Part shown: piece by piece, positions 9,707-18,104 of the stretch
Layout of the letters: each line of letters opens with the position of its first letter
Numbering within the stretch: position 1 is the first letter of the stretch
DNA from: Pseudomonas sp. RIT288
Lineage (GTDB): Bacteria; Pseudomonadota; Gammaproteobacteria; Pseudomonadales; Pseudomonadaceae
Direction: 5' to 3'
NCBI RefSeq assembly: GCF_000631985.1
Contig: NZ_JFYN01000042.1
Location: forward strand, 186,001 to 250,000
Length of the DNA stretch: 64,000 nucleotides
Notes under the pieces: generated by a model
The model's input: only the letters and a program-made list of their open reading frames with translations
Told to the model about the DNA's origin: nothing
Database searches by the model: none
Program-made: the position numbers and the translations under genes

Positions 9707-9795
9707 TGGCCCCTTCGCGAGCAGGCTCGCTCCCACATTGATTCAGCGTAAACCGGACAAAATGTGGGAGCGAGCCTGCTCGCGAAGGGGCCAGT
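9707..9795. repeat. REP doublet, type B
   Basis: A long imperfect palindrome, GGCCCCTTCGCGAGCAGGCT ... GCCTGCTCGCGAAGGGGCC, lies just after the CAP gene. It could also act as a transcript end. Confidence 0.85.
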
Positions 9796-9872
9796 ACAGA
9801 CACCATCAATCACTTGGGCGGCCGCACTGTTTGTAACTGGCAACAGTATGAAATCGAGACCTTCGCCGGATC

Positions 9873-10319
9873 TCACACGAGCAATCCGGCGCTCTTCAGC
9901 AGCTCATGCAGTCCATTTGGAACCAATGGCGCGTGCTCGCTGAAACTTGAGCTGTCATGCCAGCGGATGGTGAAGGCAGCCCCGTCGCTTTCATGGCCAT
10001 GGATTTGCGCAAGTTCATACGCGCCAGGATCGGCAAACGTCGCATCGTAGACTTGGACAATCTCATGCCCCGGTCTGCCGTTGTAGACGAACAGACTTTC
10101 AAGTGTGCCGAGCAGTCGTAAGTCGGTCATGGACAGACCCAGCTCCTCCTGTACTTCACGCACGATAGCCTCGGCACTGGTCTCGCCGAATTCGATACCA
10201 CCGCCGACAGGTCGAAAACAGATTTGCTGGGTGACCGGGTCACGAAATTCGTTAACCAGAATTTTGCCGTTATATTGAAAAACACAGATTGCGAGCGCGC
10301 GAATACGTCGTTCGTCCAT
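9873..10319 (-). CDS. Nudix hydrolase
   Basis: A 148-residue protein with a perfect Nudix box from G40 to L62 (Gx5Ex7REVxEELGL: E46, R54, E55, E58, E59), the Mg-binding and catalytic loop that hydrolyses nucleoside diphosphates linked to another moiety. The rest, with EIVQVYDATFADPGAY and a C-terminal LVPNGLHELL, resembles the MutT-like enzymes annotated as DNA mismatch repair protein or NUDIX domain protein. The substrate cannot be inferred. It is a single gene. Confidence 0.88.
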   Translation of the reverse strand: MDERRIRALAICVFQYNGKILVNEFRDPVTQQICFRPVGGGIEFGETSAEAIVREVQEELGLSMTDLRLLGTLESLFVYNGRPGHEIVQVYDATFADPGAYELAQIHGHESDGAAFTIRWHDSSSFSEHAPLVPNGLHELLKSAGLLV

Positions 10320-10407
10320 GGGATGAAGTCCATTTACAGATGTGAGGCGCAGAATTTAACCACGATTCGCGCTGCACACCTGTGGACGCCTATTGCAGCA
10401 GGTCACC

Positions 10408-10491
10408 TCAGACCGGAGAAATCGTCGCAAGCATTCCGATCAGAATGGTCAGTGTCAGAAATCCACCCAGGAAAATCGCCATCTTGTTCAT
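10408..10491 (-). CDS. Predicted 27-residue single-span membrane peptide
   Basis: ATG at 10491, stop TGA at 10408-10410, preceded by GAGGAGAGCAGC, a strong ribosome-binding site about 6 bases from the start. The translation begins MNKMAIFLGGFLTLTILIGM and ends with LATISPV. It is nearly all hydrophobic with one N-terminal lysine, as for single-span small membrane proteins (KdpF- or CydX-sized). I do not recognise the family. The combination of strong SD, ATG and coherent transmembrane composition supports coding; absence of homology evidence limits confidence. Confidence 0.5.
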   Translation of the reverse strand: MNKMAIFLGGFLTLTILIGMLATISPV

Positions 10492-10626
10492 GCTGCTCTC
10501 CTCAATACTGAGCTTGCGGTGCACCGGGCGCTTCGGGATGAAGGGCTGCCGCGGGTGACCGAACTGCCGGGCTATTCTGAGCGCCTGACTGAACCGGTTA
10601 CAGAGGCAGATCCAACAGAAAAATAC

Positions 10627-10674
10627 GGATCAGATGCCAATCTGATCCGCTCCGCCCATGGTCTGATATTCAGA
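10627..10674. promoter_or_regulatory. Paired palindromes upstream of the SnoaL-like gene
   Basis: A perfect 9-bp inverted repeat GGATCAGAT-GCCA-ATCTGATCC spans 10627-10648. Fourteen bases later is a second related dyad, TCTGA-TAT-TCAGA (10662-10674). Both contain the TCTGA/TCAGA half site, and neither is followed by a T-run. They look like operator sites, 87 bp or less upstream of the gene starting at 10761. No regulator gene is adjacent. Confidence 0.4.
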
Positions 10675-10760
10675 TCGGCACACAACGGTTCGTGATCCGC
10701 CGCTTTGAACTAGAGTGATTGCCGTCGCGCGAAGAACAACAACAATTTCAGGAGTGGTCA

Positions 10761-11192
10761 ATGTCCGAACTGAACCTGCACCCCAACGCTGCCGAATCCC
10801 TGAGGCGCTGGCACGAGATGATCCGCTCCGGCAACCTCAAGGCCTTGCCCGAACTGCTCGATGCCAATGCCGTGTTCCGCTCGCCCATGGCCCACTCGCC
10901 TTACCCCGGCGTGCCAGTGGTGACGATGATCCTCAACACCGTGTTCAACGTGTTCGAAAACTTCAAATACCACCGTGAACTGGCAACCGCCGATGGCTTG
11001 AATGTGGTGCTGGAGTTCAGCGCCAGGGTCGGGGCGAAAGAGCTGAAGGGGATCGACATGATTCGCTTTGATGAGAGCGGGAAGATTGTCGAGTTCGAAG
11101 TGATGGTGCGGCCGTTGAGCGGGTTGCAGGCCCTCGGCGAAGAAATGGGCCGTCGTCTCGGCGCCTATCTGGCAAACGCAAAACAAGTGTAG
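10761..11192 (+). CDS. SnoaL-like / NTF2-fold protein
   Basis: A 143-residue protein of the SnoaL/ketosteroid-isomerase-like fold: the N-terminal helix SLRRWHEMIRSGNLKALPELL is followed by DANAVFRSPMAHSPYPG and a beta-sheet ending FDESGKIVEFEVMVRPLSGL. Such proteins are cone-shaped dimers, either enzymes or binding proteins; the ligand is unknown. The start at 10761 follows CAGGAGTGGTCA, an excellent ribosome-binding site; an upstream in-frame ATG at 10719 has none. The TAG stop codon is formed by the first bases of the adjoining REP element. Confidence 0.8.
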   Translation: MSELNLHPNAAESLRRWHEMIRSGNLKALPELLDANAVFRSPMAHSPYPGVPVVTMILNTVFNVFENFKYHRELATADGLNVVLEFSARVGAKELKGIDMIRFDESGKIVEFEVMVRPLSGLQALGEEMGRRLGAYLANAKQV

Positions 11193-11272
11193 GAGCTGCC
11201 GCAGGCTGCGATCTTTTGATCTTGATCTGTTCAAAGCAAGATCAAAAGATCGCAGCCTGCGGCAGCTCCTAC
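11189..11272. repeat. REP doublet, type A, abutting a stop codon
   Basis: Inverted copies of GTAGGAGCTGCCGCAGGCTG around a loop with TTTTGATCTTGATCTG. Its first three bases overlap the TAG stop of the SnoaL-like gene. Confidence 0.85.
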
Positions 11273-11290
11273 AGCGGGTTTTTGGCACAA

Positions 11291-11327
11291 AAAAGCCCAC
11301 TGACCGTAACCGGTTCAGTGGGCTTTT
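11291..11327. terminator. Bidirectional intrinsic terminator
   Basis: The 13-bp arms AAAAGCCCACTGA (11291-11303) and TCAGTGGGCTTTT (11315-11327) are perfectly complementary, with A/T tracts on both sides. It sits between convergent genes (SnoaL-like and mqo) and can serve both. Confidence 0.85.
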
Positions 11328-11344
11328 GTGCGAATGGTGTCTAG

Positions 11345-12991
11345 TTACAGAGCCATGTCACGTGCAGCATTTTCCTTCGGCGCTTCAGCTTTTTCAGCTG
11401 CAGGTGCGGCCGGAGCAGCAGTCTGACCAATCACCGGAGGGGTTGGCAGTTCGAGGATCTTGGCGGTGTACGCCCACTCTTGTGCCACTTTGGCCGGATC
11501 GTTGTTCAGCTGGGTGCCGTAGCTTGGCACGATCTGGTGCAACTTGGCTTGCCACTCAGGGGTGGCAACTTTGTCTTTGAAGACTTTCTGCAGCACGCTC
11601 AGCATGATCGGTGCAGCGGTCGACGCGCCTGGCGATGCGCCCAGCAGGCCGGCGATGGAGCCGTCTTGCGCGGCAACGATTTCGGTGCCCAGTTTCAGCA
11701 CGCCGCCAGCGGCTTCATCACGCTTGATGATTTGCACGCGCTGGCCGGCTTGCCACAGGCGCCAGTCTTCGGCTTTGGCGTTCGGGAAGTATTCCTTCAG
11801 CGCGTTCAGACGGTCTTCATCCGACAGCATCAGTTGACCGGCCAGGTACTCGACCAGCGGGTATTCCTTGATGCCGACCTTGGTCATCGGCCAGATGTTG
11901 TGGGTGGTGGTGCTGGTCAGCAGGTCCAGGTACGAGCCTTCTTTGAGAAACTTGGTGCTGAAGGTCGCGAATGGGCCAAACAGGATGACGCGCTTGCCGT
12001 CCAGAACACGGGTGTCCAGGTGCGGAACCGACATCGGCGGTGCGCCAACCGAAGCTTTACCGTAGGCCTTGGCCAGATGCTGCTCGGCGATGGCCGGGTT
12101 ATCGGTCACCAGGAACGAACCGCCGACCGGGAAGCCAGCGTACTCCTTGGCTTCAGGAATGCCCGACTTCTGCAGCAGGTGCAGAGCGCCGCCACCGGCG
12201 CCGATGAACACGAACTTGGCGTCGGTTTCGGTCTTGGTGCCGTCTTTCAGGTTTTTGTAGCTGACGCGCCAGGTGCCGTCAGCGTTCTTGGTGATGTCTT
12301 CGACTTCACTCGACAGCTTCAGGTCGAAGTTAGGCTTGGTCTGCAGGTAACCGGCGAACTGGCGGGTGATTTCGCCGAAGTTCATGTCGGTACCCAGCGG
12401 GCTCCAGGTGGCCGCGATTTTCTGGTTCGGGTCACGCCCTTCCATCATCAGCGGGACCCACTTCTTGATCACAGCCGGGTCTTCGGAGTACTGCATGCCG
12501 GCGAACAGCGGGCTCGCTTGCAGGGCTTCGTAGCGCTTTTTCAGGAACTTGATGTTGTCATCGCCCCACACGAAGCTCATGTGCGGAGTGGTGTTGATGA
12601 ACGAGCGAGGGTTCTTCAGAACGCCTTGCTGAACCTGCCAGGCCCAGAACTGACGGGACACCTGGAACGCTTCGTTGATCTCGACAGCTTTCGGGATCGT
12701 CACGTTACCTTTGTCGTCTTCCGGGGTGTAGTTCAGCTCAGCCAGGGCCGAGTGACCGGTACCGGCGTTGTTCCAGCCGTTGGAGCTTTCCAGGGCGACG
12801 CCATCAAGGCGCTCGACCATTTCCATCGACCAGCTTGGCTCCAGCTCATTGATCCACACACCCAGGGTGGTGCTCATGATGCCGCCGCCGATCAGCAGAA
12901 CGTCGACTTTCTTTGCTTCTGCAGCATTGGCGGACGACATCCCCATCGCCAAAGCCAGCCCGAGCAAGGCTGTGTTCACTTTCTTAAACAT
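11345..12991 (-). CDS. mqo: Malate:quinone oxidoreductase
   Basis: A 548-residue FAD enzyme that oxidises malate to oxaloacetate and reduces quinone at the membrane. The dinucleotide-binding motif [10 protein letters not shown] starts near residue 35, and [18 protein letters not shown] is the Mqo signature. The N-terminus ([20 protein letters not shown], ending ANA) looks like a Sec signal peptide, and a C-terminal tail rich in Ala, Pro and Glu follows the enzyme core; canonical Mqo lacks both. ATG 12991 is preferred over GTG 13000 because AGGTG lies 6 bases upstream of it. It is terminated by the hairpin at 11291-11327. Confidence 0.93.
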   Translation of the reverse strand: MFKKVNTALLGLALAMGMSSANAAEAKKVDVLLIGGGIMSTTLGVWINELEPSWSMEMVERLDGVALESSNGWNNAGTGHSALAELNYTPEDDKGNVTIPKAVEINEAFQVSRQFWAWQVQQGVLKNPRSFINTTPHMSFVWGDDNIKFLKKRYEALQASPLFAGMQYSEDPAVIKKWVPLMMEGRDPNQKIAATWSPLGTDMNFGEITRQFAGYLQTKPNFDLKLSSEVEDITKNADGTWRVSYKNLKDGTKTETDAKFVFIGAGGGALHLLQKSGIPEAKEYAGFPVGGSFLVTDNPAIAEQHLAKAYGKASVGAPPMSVPHLDTRVLDGKRVILFGPFATFSTKFLKEGSYLDLLTSTTTHNIWPMTKVGIKEYPLVEYLAGQLMLSDEDRLNALKEYFPNAKAEDWRLWQAGQRVQIIKRDEAAGGVLKLGTEIVAAQDGSIAGLLGASPGASTAAPIMLSVLQKVFKDKVATPEWQAKLHQIVPSYGTQLNNDPAKVAQEWAYTAKILELPTPPVIGQTAAPAAPAAEKAEAPKENAARDMAL

Positions 12992-13524
12992 CCGTTGCAC
13001 CTATGATAAAACGCCTTCCGCCCGCCGCTGTTATCTGTATGCGATCCGCTTTGATGACGCTCAGGCTCGCGTCGCAGATTCCGGCACACTTCAATTTTGA
13101 CGGGTGGGCACACAAGGCCGACGTACCGCATCGACCTCAGTTAATGTCCCTTCTGAACTGACTTCTTATCATTATTAGCTTCAGCTACTTGAGCGACAGG
13201 GATTCCGTCAGCCCGCCCCAAAGGCAGGCAAACCGAATAAGGTCAAACCAAGTTGGCGCGAAGAATATCACGTCAGGGCAAACTCGCGCGTCTGTTCCCG
13301 ACTTGAGAGTCTTTTTCCGCCGTGGACATTATCGGCCGGCCTCGGCTGAACATGACCTGCATGCGGCTGTGCCTGATGCCTGCAAACTTTTCCATGACCG
13401 CGCTATCAGCGGCTGACTGCCTGCGACCGTTGTTAGGTCAATCGAAAACCTGCTACGTTGTACGATGACTGACAAAGATAATTACTGTGATCAGTCAAAC
13501 TCATAACAACAAGGAAACAGTCCC
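12992..13524. other. 533-bp intergenic region between mqo and the 13525 gene
   Basis: The region holds the divergent promoters of the two flanking genes. I find no convincing gene: a 75-codon frame at 13189 lacks a ribosome-binding site and is rich in Pro and Arg like random frames. The right part is A/T-richer and contains the dyad annotated separately at 13466-13497. Confidence 0.5.
13466..13497. promoter_or_regulatory. Dyad TGACTGA-N18-TCAGTCA upstream of 13525
   Basis: A perfect 7-bp inverted repeat (13466-13472 and 13491-13497) whose spacer contains the A/T-rich AAAGATAATTACTG. It ends 27 bases before the ATG at 13525, in the position of a promoter/operator. The assignment rests on symmetry alone. 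Confidence 0.35.
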
Positions 13525-13956
13525 ATGACCAAGACCCGACTACTGATCGGATTTCTCTGCGCATTCAACGGTTACGCCATGGCAGCCCCTGCTCCGGCAG
13601 AAAATGATGTAGCCAAGGCAGTCGATCATCTGACCCAGGCGATGCTGCACAAAGATATCCCTGAATTGAACGCCCTGACGGCCGACAACCTGACCTACGG
13701 CCATTCAAGCGGCAAGATCCAGGACAAGAAATCGTTCATCGCCGATATCGAAACCGGCAAAAGTGCATTCAAGACACTCGAAATGCAGAACCAGACCATC
13801 ACCCTTTCCGGCGACACGGCACTGGTGCGCCATCACTTTTCGGCGCAGGCACTGAAAGGCACAGAGGTGGTGCCTACGGAGATCGAGAACCTCCAGATCT
13901 GGCAGAAGCAGCATGGCAAGTGGTTGTTGGTGGGGCGACAGGCATTCAAATTCTGA
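13525..13956 (+). CDS. Exported DUF4440 / NTF2-like protein
   Basis: A 143-residue protein with a Sec signal (residues 1-20, ending GYAMAA) and a nuclear-transport-factor-2-like domain: VDHLTQAMLHKDIPELNALTA, YGHSSGKIQDKKSFIADI and a final HGKWLLVGRQAFKF. This is typical of DUF4440 proteins exported to the periplasm, which are thought to bind or convert small molecules. No partner gene is adjacent; the next gene starts a different, A/T-rich islet. The ATG is preceded by AAGGAAACAG. Confidence 0.8.
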   Translation: MTKTRLLIGFLCAFNGYAMAAPAPAENDVAKAVDHLTQAMLHKDIPELNALTADNLTYGHSSGKIQDKKSFIADIETGKSAFKTLEMQNQTITLSGDTALVRHHFSAQALKGTEVVPTEIENLQIWQKQHGKWLLVGRQAFKF

Positions 13957-14119
13957 TTGATATGAACGCTCTGCTTTGAGAAGAAGGCAGAGCTATTCAC
14001 TAACCGTAAACTCAGACTTCGATTCTCCACATCCGGTTTCATTTGCGCCTCCTCTTGCCCTCGCTCCCTGATATGCTTCACAGCATTACCGTATGAACTC
14101 AATTTTTTTGGAGTGATCA

Positions 14120-15367
14120 ATGCCTCGCCTACGCGTCAAGCACTTTGGCCCTATCCAGAATGGAGTGACGAACGATGGGTGGATAGAGTTCAAGCGCGTG
14201 ACTGTATTCGTGGGTAATCAAGGCTCCGGAAAAAGCACATTAGCCAAGCTTTACTCGACCTTTTCATGGATCGAAAAAGCCTTGGAGCGTAGGGATTACG
14301 ACAAGAGCTGGTTCGAGGAAAAGGATCGCCTCACCAATACATTTCTGCCTTACCACCGGCTCGAAAACTATATTTCTTCCGATCAGAAAAACCAAACGGA
14401 AATCGATTATGAAGGTGATGCCTTCACGATCAAGTACGCTCATGGACGAATGCACATCACCAAGTCCGAGGCGAGGGAATATCACCTGCCTCAGATCATG
14501 TATGTGCCCGCCGAACGAAATTTCATCTCCTACCTCAGAAATCCAGAGATACTAAGACTCAACTCTCCATCGCTCACAGAATTCCTGACGGAGTTTAACT
14601 ACGCAAAGGAAAACATAGCGGGCTCTCTTGCTCTTCCTATCAACAACGCTAATCTCGAATATGATGTACTCAAAAACACTCTCAGCATAAGAGAGGCCAC
14701 CTACAGGCTGGAATTGGCGGACGCTTCCAGCGGCTTCCAATCTGCCGTCCCTCTTTACTTGGTGAGTCAGTATCTGGCCAAACAGGTGTTTAAGCCCATA
14801 GGGCTTCGGCAGGATACGATGAGTTCCAAAGAGCTGGAGCGCTTCCGAAAAGAAGCTTCCAAGCTTCTTGACGAGTCTCTGACTATTGAACAGCAGCGAG
14901 CAGTTATAACAACTATCTCCAAACAATTTAACAAGACGGCTTTTATTAACATTGTCGAGGAGCCCGAGCAAAATCTCTACCCCAACTCACAATGGCGCAT
15001 TTTGCAAAGCCTTCTTGAGATTAACAATCAAGGCGCTGACAACCACTTAGTAATGACAACTCACAGTCCCTACGTGGTGAATTACTTGACGATTGCAGTG
15101 CAAGGTAAACAGCTCCACGACAATATTCTGAAGAAAAAACGTGATGTCGATCTTATGCCTGAGCTCGCCAAGGTAATACCCTTGAAAAGCCTGCTGGACG
15201 CTGATGAACTGGCGATCTACCAAGCTGACGAGAAGACAGGGAGCATTGCAAGGCTGCCAATGGTTGAAGGGATCCCTTCTGATAGCAACTATCTCAACGC
15301 GTCGCTTCGTGAAAGTAGTGACATCTTTGATCGTCTCTTGGATATCGAGGAGGAACTGGAGGCGTGA
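14120..15367 (+). CDS. ABC-type AAA ATPase (AAA_15/AAA_21-like), first gene of a two-gene islet
   Basis: A 415-residue ATPase of the OLD/RecF/SMC-like class without coiled coil. Walker A is GNQGSGKST (residues 32-40). The ABC signature is SSGFQ (203-207), Walker B ends in FINIVEEPE (275-283), and the switch histidine is TTHSPY (H315). There is no TOPRIM domain after the ATPase core, so it is not an OLD nuclease or GajA. ATPases of this class act in phage defence (PtuA, AriA and relatives) with a separate effector; here the next gene overlaps by 4 bp. Codon use is markedly A/T-richer than the flanks, indicating horizontal transfer. The start follows TTGGAGTGATCA. Confidence 0.8.
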   Translation: MPRLRVKHFGPIQNGVTNDGWIEFKRVTVFVGNQGSGKSTLAKLYSTFSWIEKALERRDYDKSWFEEKDRLTNTFLPYHRLENYISSDQKNQTEIDYEGDAFTIKYAHGRMHITKSEAREYHLPQIMYVPAERNFISYLRNPEILRLNSPSLTEFLTEFNYAKENIAGSLALPINNANLEYDVLKNTLSIREATYRLELADASSGFQSAVPLYLVSQYLAKQVFKPIGLRQDTMSSKELERFRKEASKLLDESLTIEQQRAVITTISKQFNKTAFINIVEEPEQNLYPNSQWRILQSLLEINNQGADNHLVMTTHSPYVVNYLTIAVQGKQLHDNILKKKRDVDLMPELAKVIPLKSLLDADELAIYQADEKTGSIARLPMVEGIPSDSNYLNASLRESSDIFDRLLDIEEELEA

Positions 15368-15861
15368 ACTTTTTAGACAATCAATGCCAAACTGGCCCTT
15401 TCCGACATATTCAGTTCGGCCTTTGCGACAATCAGGACTCGAAAGCCGCCTATATCGACCTATTTGATAAAGAGCGCTGGCTTGCTACGGTTGAGAACCC
15501 CAACGGCAGAGATATCACTTTCACCGCAATTGACAAATGCGTAGTGAAGGACGATGAGGCCGAAAATCAAAAACGCTGTGATTGTATGCTCATAACTAAT
15601 CAGCAACTTTATTTGGTCGAATTGAAGGATTGGGGAAGGGGCGGATGGCAGAAACGCTCCATTCAGCAACTGGAGTCCACCATAGAACTTCTGAAAGCAG
15701 CGCACGGAGAGGAGTTCTTAAGCAATTACAAACCAAAAAAAGCCTATGTATGCAACATAAAAAAATCTCCCTTCTTCAAACCTGAATTGAACATCAAAAA
15801 CCACTTTTATAAAAATCACAAATTCAGGTTATACATACAAACAACAATCCAGATTCCTTGA
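15364..15861 (+). CDS. Putative PD-(D/E)XK-type nuclease-like partner of the ATPase
   Basis: A 165-residue protein of no family I can name. It starts at GTG 15364, overlapping the ATPase stop (GTGA) with GAGGAGGAACTGGAGG just upstream, so the two are translationally coupled. Residues 72-102 read CDCMLI, then YLVELKDW, then a helix with QKRSIQQLE: D73, E87, K89 and Q101/Q102 are spaced as in the PD-(D/E)XK nuclease core. The C-terminal part, from about residue 117, is very A/T-rich and Lys/Asn-rich. I infer a DNase effector controlled by the ATPase; this is a motif-level reading, not a proven homology. Confidence 0.6.
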   Translation: MNFLDNQCQTGPFRHIQFGLCDNQDSKAAYIDLFDKERWLATVENPNGRDITFTAIDKCVVKDDEAENQKRCDCMLITNQQLYLVELKDWGRGGWQKRSIQQLESTIELLKAAHGEEFLSNYKPKKAYVCNIKKSPFFKPELNIKNHFYKNHKFRLYIQTTIQIP

Positions 15862-15917
15862 AGTCGAAGTGTGATAGACGGGTAGACCGAATCGCATTTT
15901 TCCACTACGTTTAAATA

Positions 15918-17531
15918 TCACAACCGAAACCGATCCACCGACAACGCCAACGCCCCCGCCAGACTCGACAGCTCATCGGTAGTATTGGCCGTCTGCCCGA
16001 TCACTTTGCTGTTGCCCTCGGACATTCCGGCGATCATTTCGACCTGATGGGCGATTTCGTTGCTGGCATGACTCTGCTCGCCGATGGTGCGGGTGATGTC
16101 ATTGACCAGTTGCGTGGTGCTGAGGGTGGCGTCAAGGATTTCGCGAATCGCCCGCTCGACTTCAGCCGTGACCGCCATGCCCTTGTCGACCTGGGCCACG
16201 CCGGCCTCCATGCTGCTGACCGCTTCGCGGGTACTGTGCTGGATGCGTGCGACCATCGCGGCGATTTCCTGGGTTGAGGCGCTGGTGCGTGCCGCCAGGC
16301 TGCGCACTTCATCGGCAACCACGGCAAAACCCCGGCCCTGCTCGCCGGCCCGCGCCGCTTCGATGGCCGCGTTGAGCGCCAGCAGGTTGGTCTGATCGGC
16401 GATGCTCTTGATCACCTGAATGATGTTGAAGATGCCTTCGGATTCCTGATCCAGCGTACGGATGACCTGCGCCGACTGTTGTGCCGAGCGGGCGATGTCG
16501 TCCATGTCGCTGACCACCTGATGGATCACCTGCCCGCCGCTCTTGGCCAGCGACTCGGCCTGATTGGCCATGCCCAGCGCGCGTTCGGCATGACGAGTGA
16601 TTTCCTCGATACTGGCGGTCATCTGGCTCGCGGCGGCGGCCATGGTGCCGGCGGCGGCACTTTGCTGCTGACTGCTGTCGGCAACCTGATGGCAACCGTG
16701 GCTCAACTGCTCGCTCATGCCGCTGACCCCATGGGCATTGCGCCGCACGACGTCGATCATGTTGCGCAGGTCGCGCTGCATGGTCGCCAGACTGCGGATC
16801 AGCGTGCTGGCCTCGTCCTTGCCGGTCGGCTCGCTGATCGGCTCGCTGAGGTTGCCGTGGGCGATGCTCTGAGCGATCTGGTTGGCGGACTTCAGCGGCC
16901 CCATGACGCTGCGGGTCACCCAGCGCCCTTGCGCCAACAACAGCAACAGACTGGCGAACAGCACCACACCGAGCGCGATGTTAGCGTTGTGAATGGCGCT
17001 TTCGGTGGCCTGGCTGGTCTCACGGGTGTTGCTTTCGATCAGTTCGCTGAGGGCCGCCATCTGCTCTTCAAGCTGACTGAAGGCGCTGTTGAACGTGCCC
17101 AGCTCCCGTTGCGCGCTGTCCGGGTTGTCCAGTGCCAGGCCGACTATGCGCTCGGCCGCCTCGATGTAGGTGTCCAGGTTGGGTTTTATGTGCTCCAGCG
17201 CGGCCCTGATCGTGGGGTTGACCGGCAATTTGAGGTTTTCATCCAGCACTTGGCGAAAATGCGTCGCGTGTTCGTTGATCGAGTCCCGCACTTCAGCGGC
17301 CGTGCCGGTGCTTTTGCCCAGGCCGACCAGCATCGCCGAGTACACGTCGGCCCGCAGCGCATCGTGCATCATGTCCGCTTCCATGTGATTTCGCAGCGCG
17401 GTCATGCTCACCGCGTCGTCGCTCACCGCAGCGGACATCCGTGTATTACCGACATAGCTGACCAGACTCACGATCAGCGCCGTCAGCAGGCTGGTTGCAA
17501 TCAGCAGCAGCAAACGCAATTTGATCGACAC
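15918..17531 (-). CDS. Methyl-accepting chemotaxis protein
   Basis: A 537-residue inner-membrane chemoreceptor. TM1 is at residues 7-27 and TM2 near 183-203, enclosing a helical periplasmic ligand domain of the four-helix-bundle type. A HAMP domain ([20 protein letters not shown]) and the kinase-control module follow, with the invariant hairpin tip around [20 protein letters not shown]. No C-terminal CheR/CheB tether pentapeptide is seen; the protein ends SVDRFRL. The GTG start at 17531 is preceded by GAGGAATCC. The ligand is unknown. It is a single gene converging on the ATPase islet. Confidence 0.92.
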   Translation of the reverse strand: MSIKLRLLLLIATSLLTALIVSLVSYVGNTRMSAAVSDDAVSMTALRNHMEADMMHDALRADVYSAMLVGLGKSTGTAAEVRDSINEHATHFRQVLDENLKLPVNPTIRAALEHIKPNLDTYIEAAERIVGLALDNPDSAQRELGTFNSAFSQLEEQMAALSELIESNTRETSQATESAIHNANIALGVVLFASLLLLLAQGRWVTRSVMGPLKSANQIAQSIAHGNLSEPISEPTGKDEASTLIRSLATMQRDLRNMIDVVRRNAHGVSGMSEQLSHGCHQVADSSQQQSAAAGTMAAAASQMTASIEEITRHAERALGMANQAESLAKSGGQVIHQVVSDMDDIARSAQQSAQVIRTLDQESEGIFNIIQVIKSIADQTNLLALNAAIEAARAGEQGRGFAVVADEVRSLAARTSASTQEIAAMVARIQHSTREAVSSMEAGVAQVDKGMAVTAEVERAIREILDATLSTTQLVNDITRTIGEQSHASNEIAHQVEMIAGMSEGNSKVIGQTANTTDELSSLAGALALSVDRFRL

Positions 17532-17721
17532 GGTGGATTCCTCCCCTGAGGCGCGCCGGAATGCGCCTTTCAGGATTTCAGTTAAGCTTATTTGTGCAGA
17601 TGTGCCGCTTCACAGCGTTTCAGCAAGTATCGGCGTGTTCGAACGGAACTCCGGCAAAGGTCGCACCTCTGAGATTATGTAGGCCTTCCTTTTTGCTTCA
17701 CGCTTGTGGAGGAACATCGTC

Positions 17722-18036
17722 ATGCGCAAGTTAGTGCTCCTTTCTTCTCTCCTGCTGTGCCTCCCTGTCGGCTCGGCTCTGGCCCGTGTCGACGCCGGCG
17801 ATGTCGCCACCTCGGCGGGCGTTTCCGCGTCGCTGTACTCGACTTTCAAGGATCACAAAATGGTGATCCCGGCGCGCGATGACCTGTCAGCTTTCGTCGC
17901 CAGTGGCGGGGCCATCCGTGGGGTTTATCTTGAGTCGGTACTGCAACAGGTCCGGCAAGACAACCCCGGCCTCAATGCCAACGATGAAGATCTCGCCAAC
18001 GCGATTCTGGTGCATTACGAAGGCCTGAATCAGTAG
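17722..18036 (+). CDS. Exported DUF2388 protein
   Basis: A 104-residue protein with a Sec signal (residues 1-22, ending GSALA) and the DUF2388 pattern: ATSAGVSASLYSTFKDHK, then DDLSAFVASGGAIRG, YLESVLQ, and a final LANAILVHY. This family is confined largely to Pseudomonas, often in several paralogous copies per genome, and its function is unknown. ATG 17722 is preceded by GTGGAGGAACAT, a good ribosome-binding site. It is a single gene. Confidence 0.85.
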   Translation: MRKLVLLSSLLLCLPVGSALARVDAGDVATSAGVSASLYSTFKDHKMVIPARDDLSAFVASGGAIRGVYLESVLQQVRQDNPGLNANDEDLANAILVHYEGLNQ

Positions 18037-18104
18037 TTGCCAGGGACGCAGCGGCCGATGGACGGCAGCTGAAGGCGCATAGGCAAAACTGTCCGACGGC
18101 CTCT

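Noticed and set aside
11480-13006. A 508-codon plus-strand frame opposite mqo
   Set aside because: Same shadow effect. The minus strand encodes a clear Mqo; the plus frame has no recognisable motif or ribosome-binding site.
13189-13416. A 75-codon frame in the mqo upstream region
   Set aside because: No ribosome-binding site and no coherent composition; probably chance.
14120-15367. The ATPase as a Gabija GajA or OLD nuclease
   Set aside because: No TOPRIM domain follows the ATPase core and no UvrD-like helicase gene follows.
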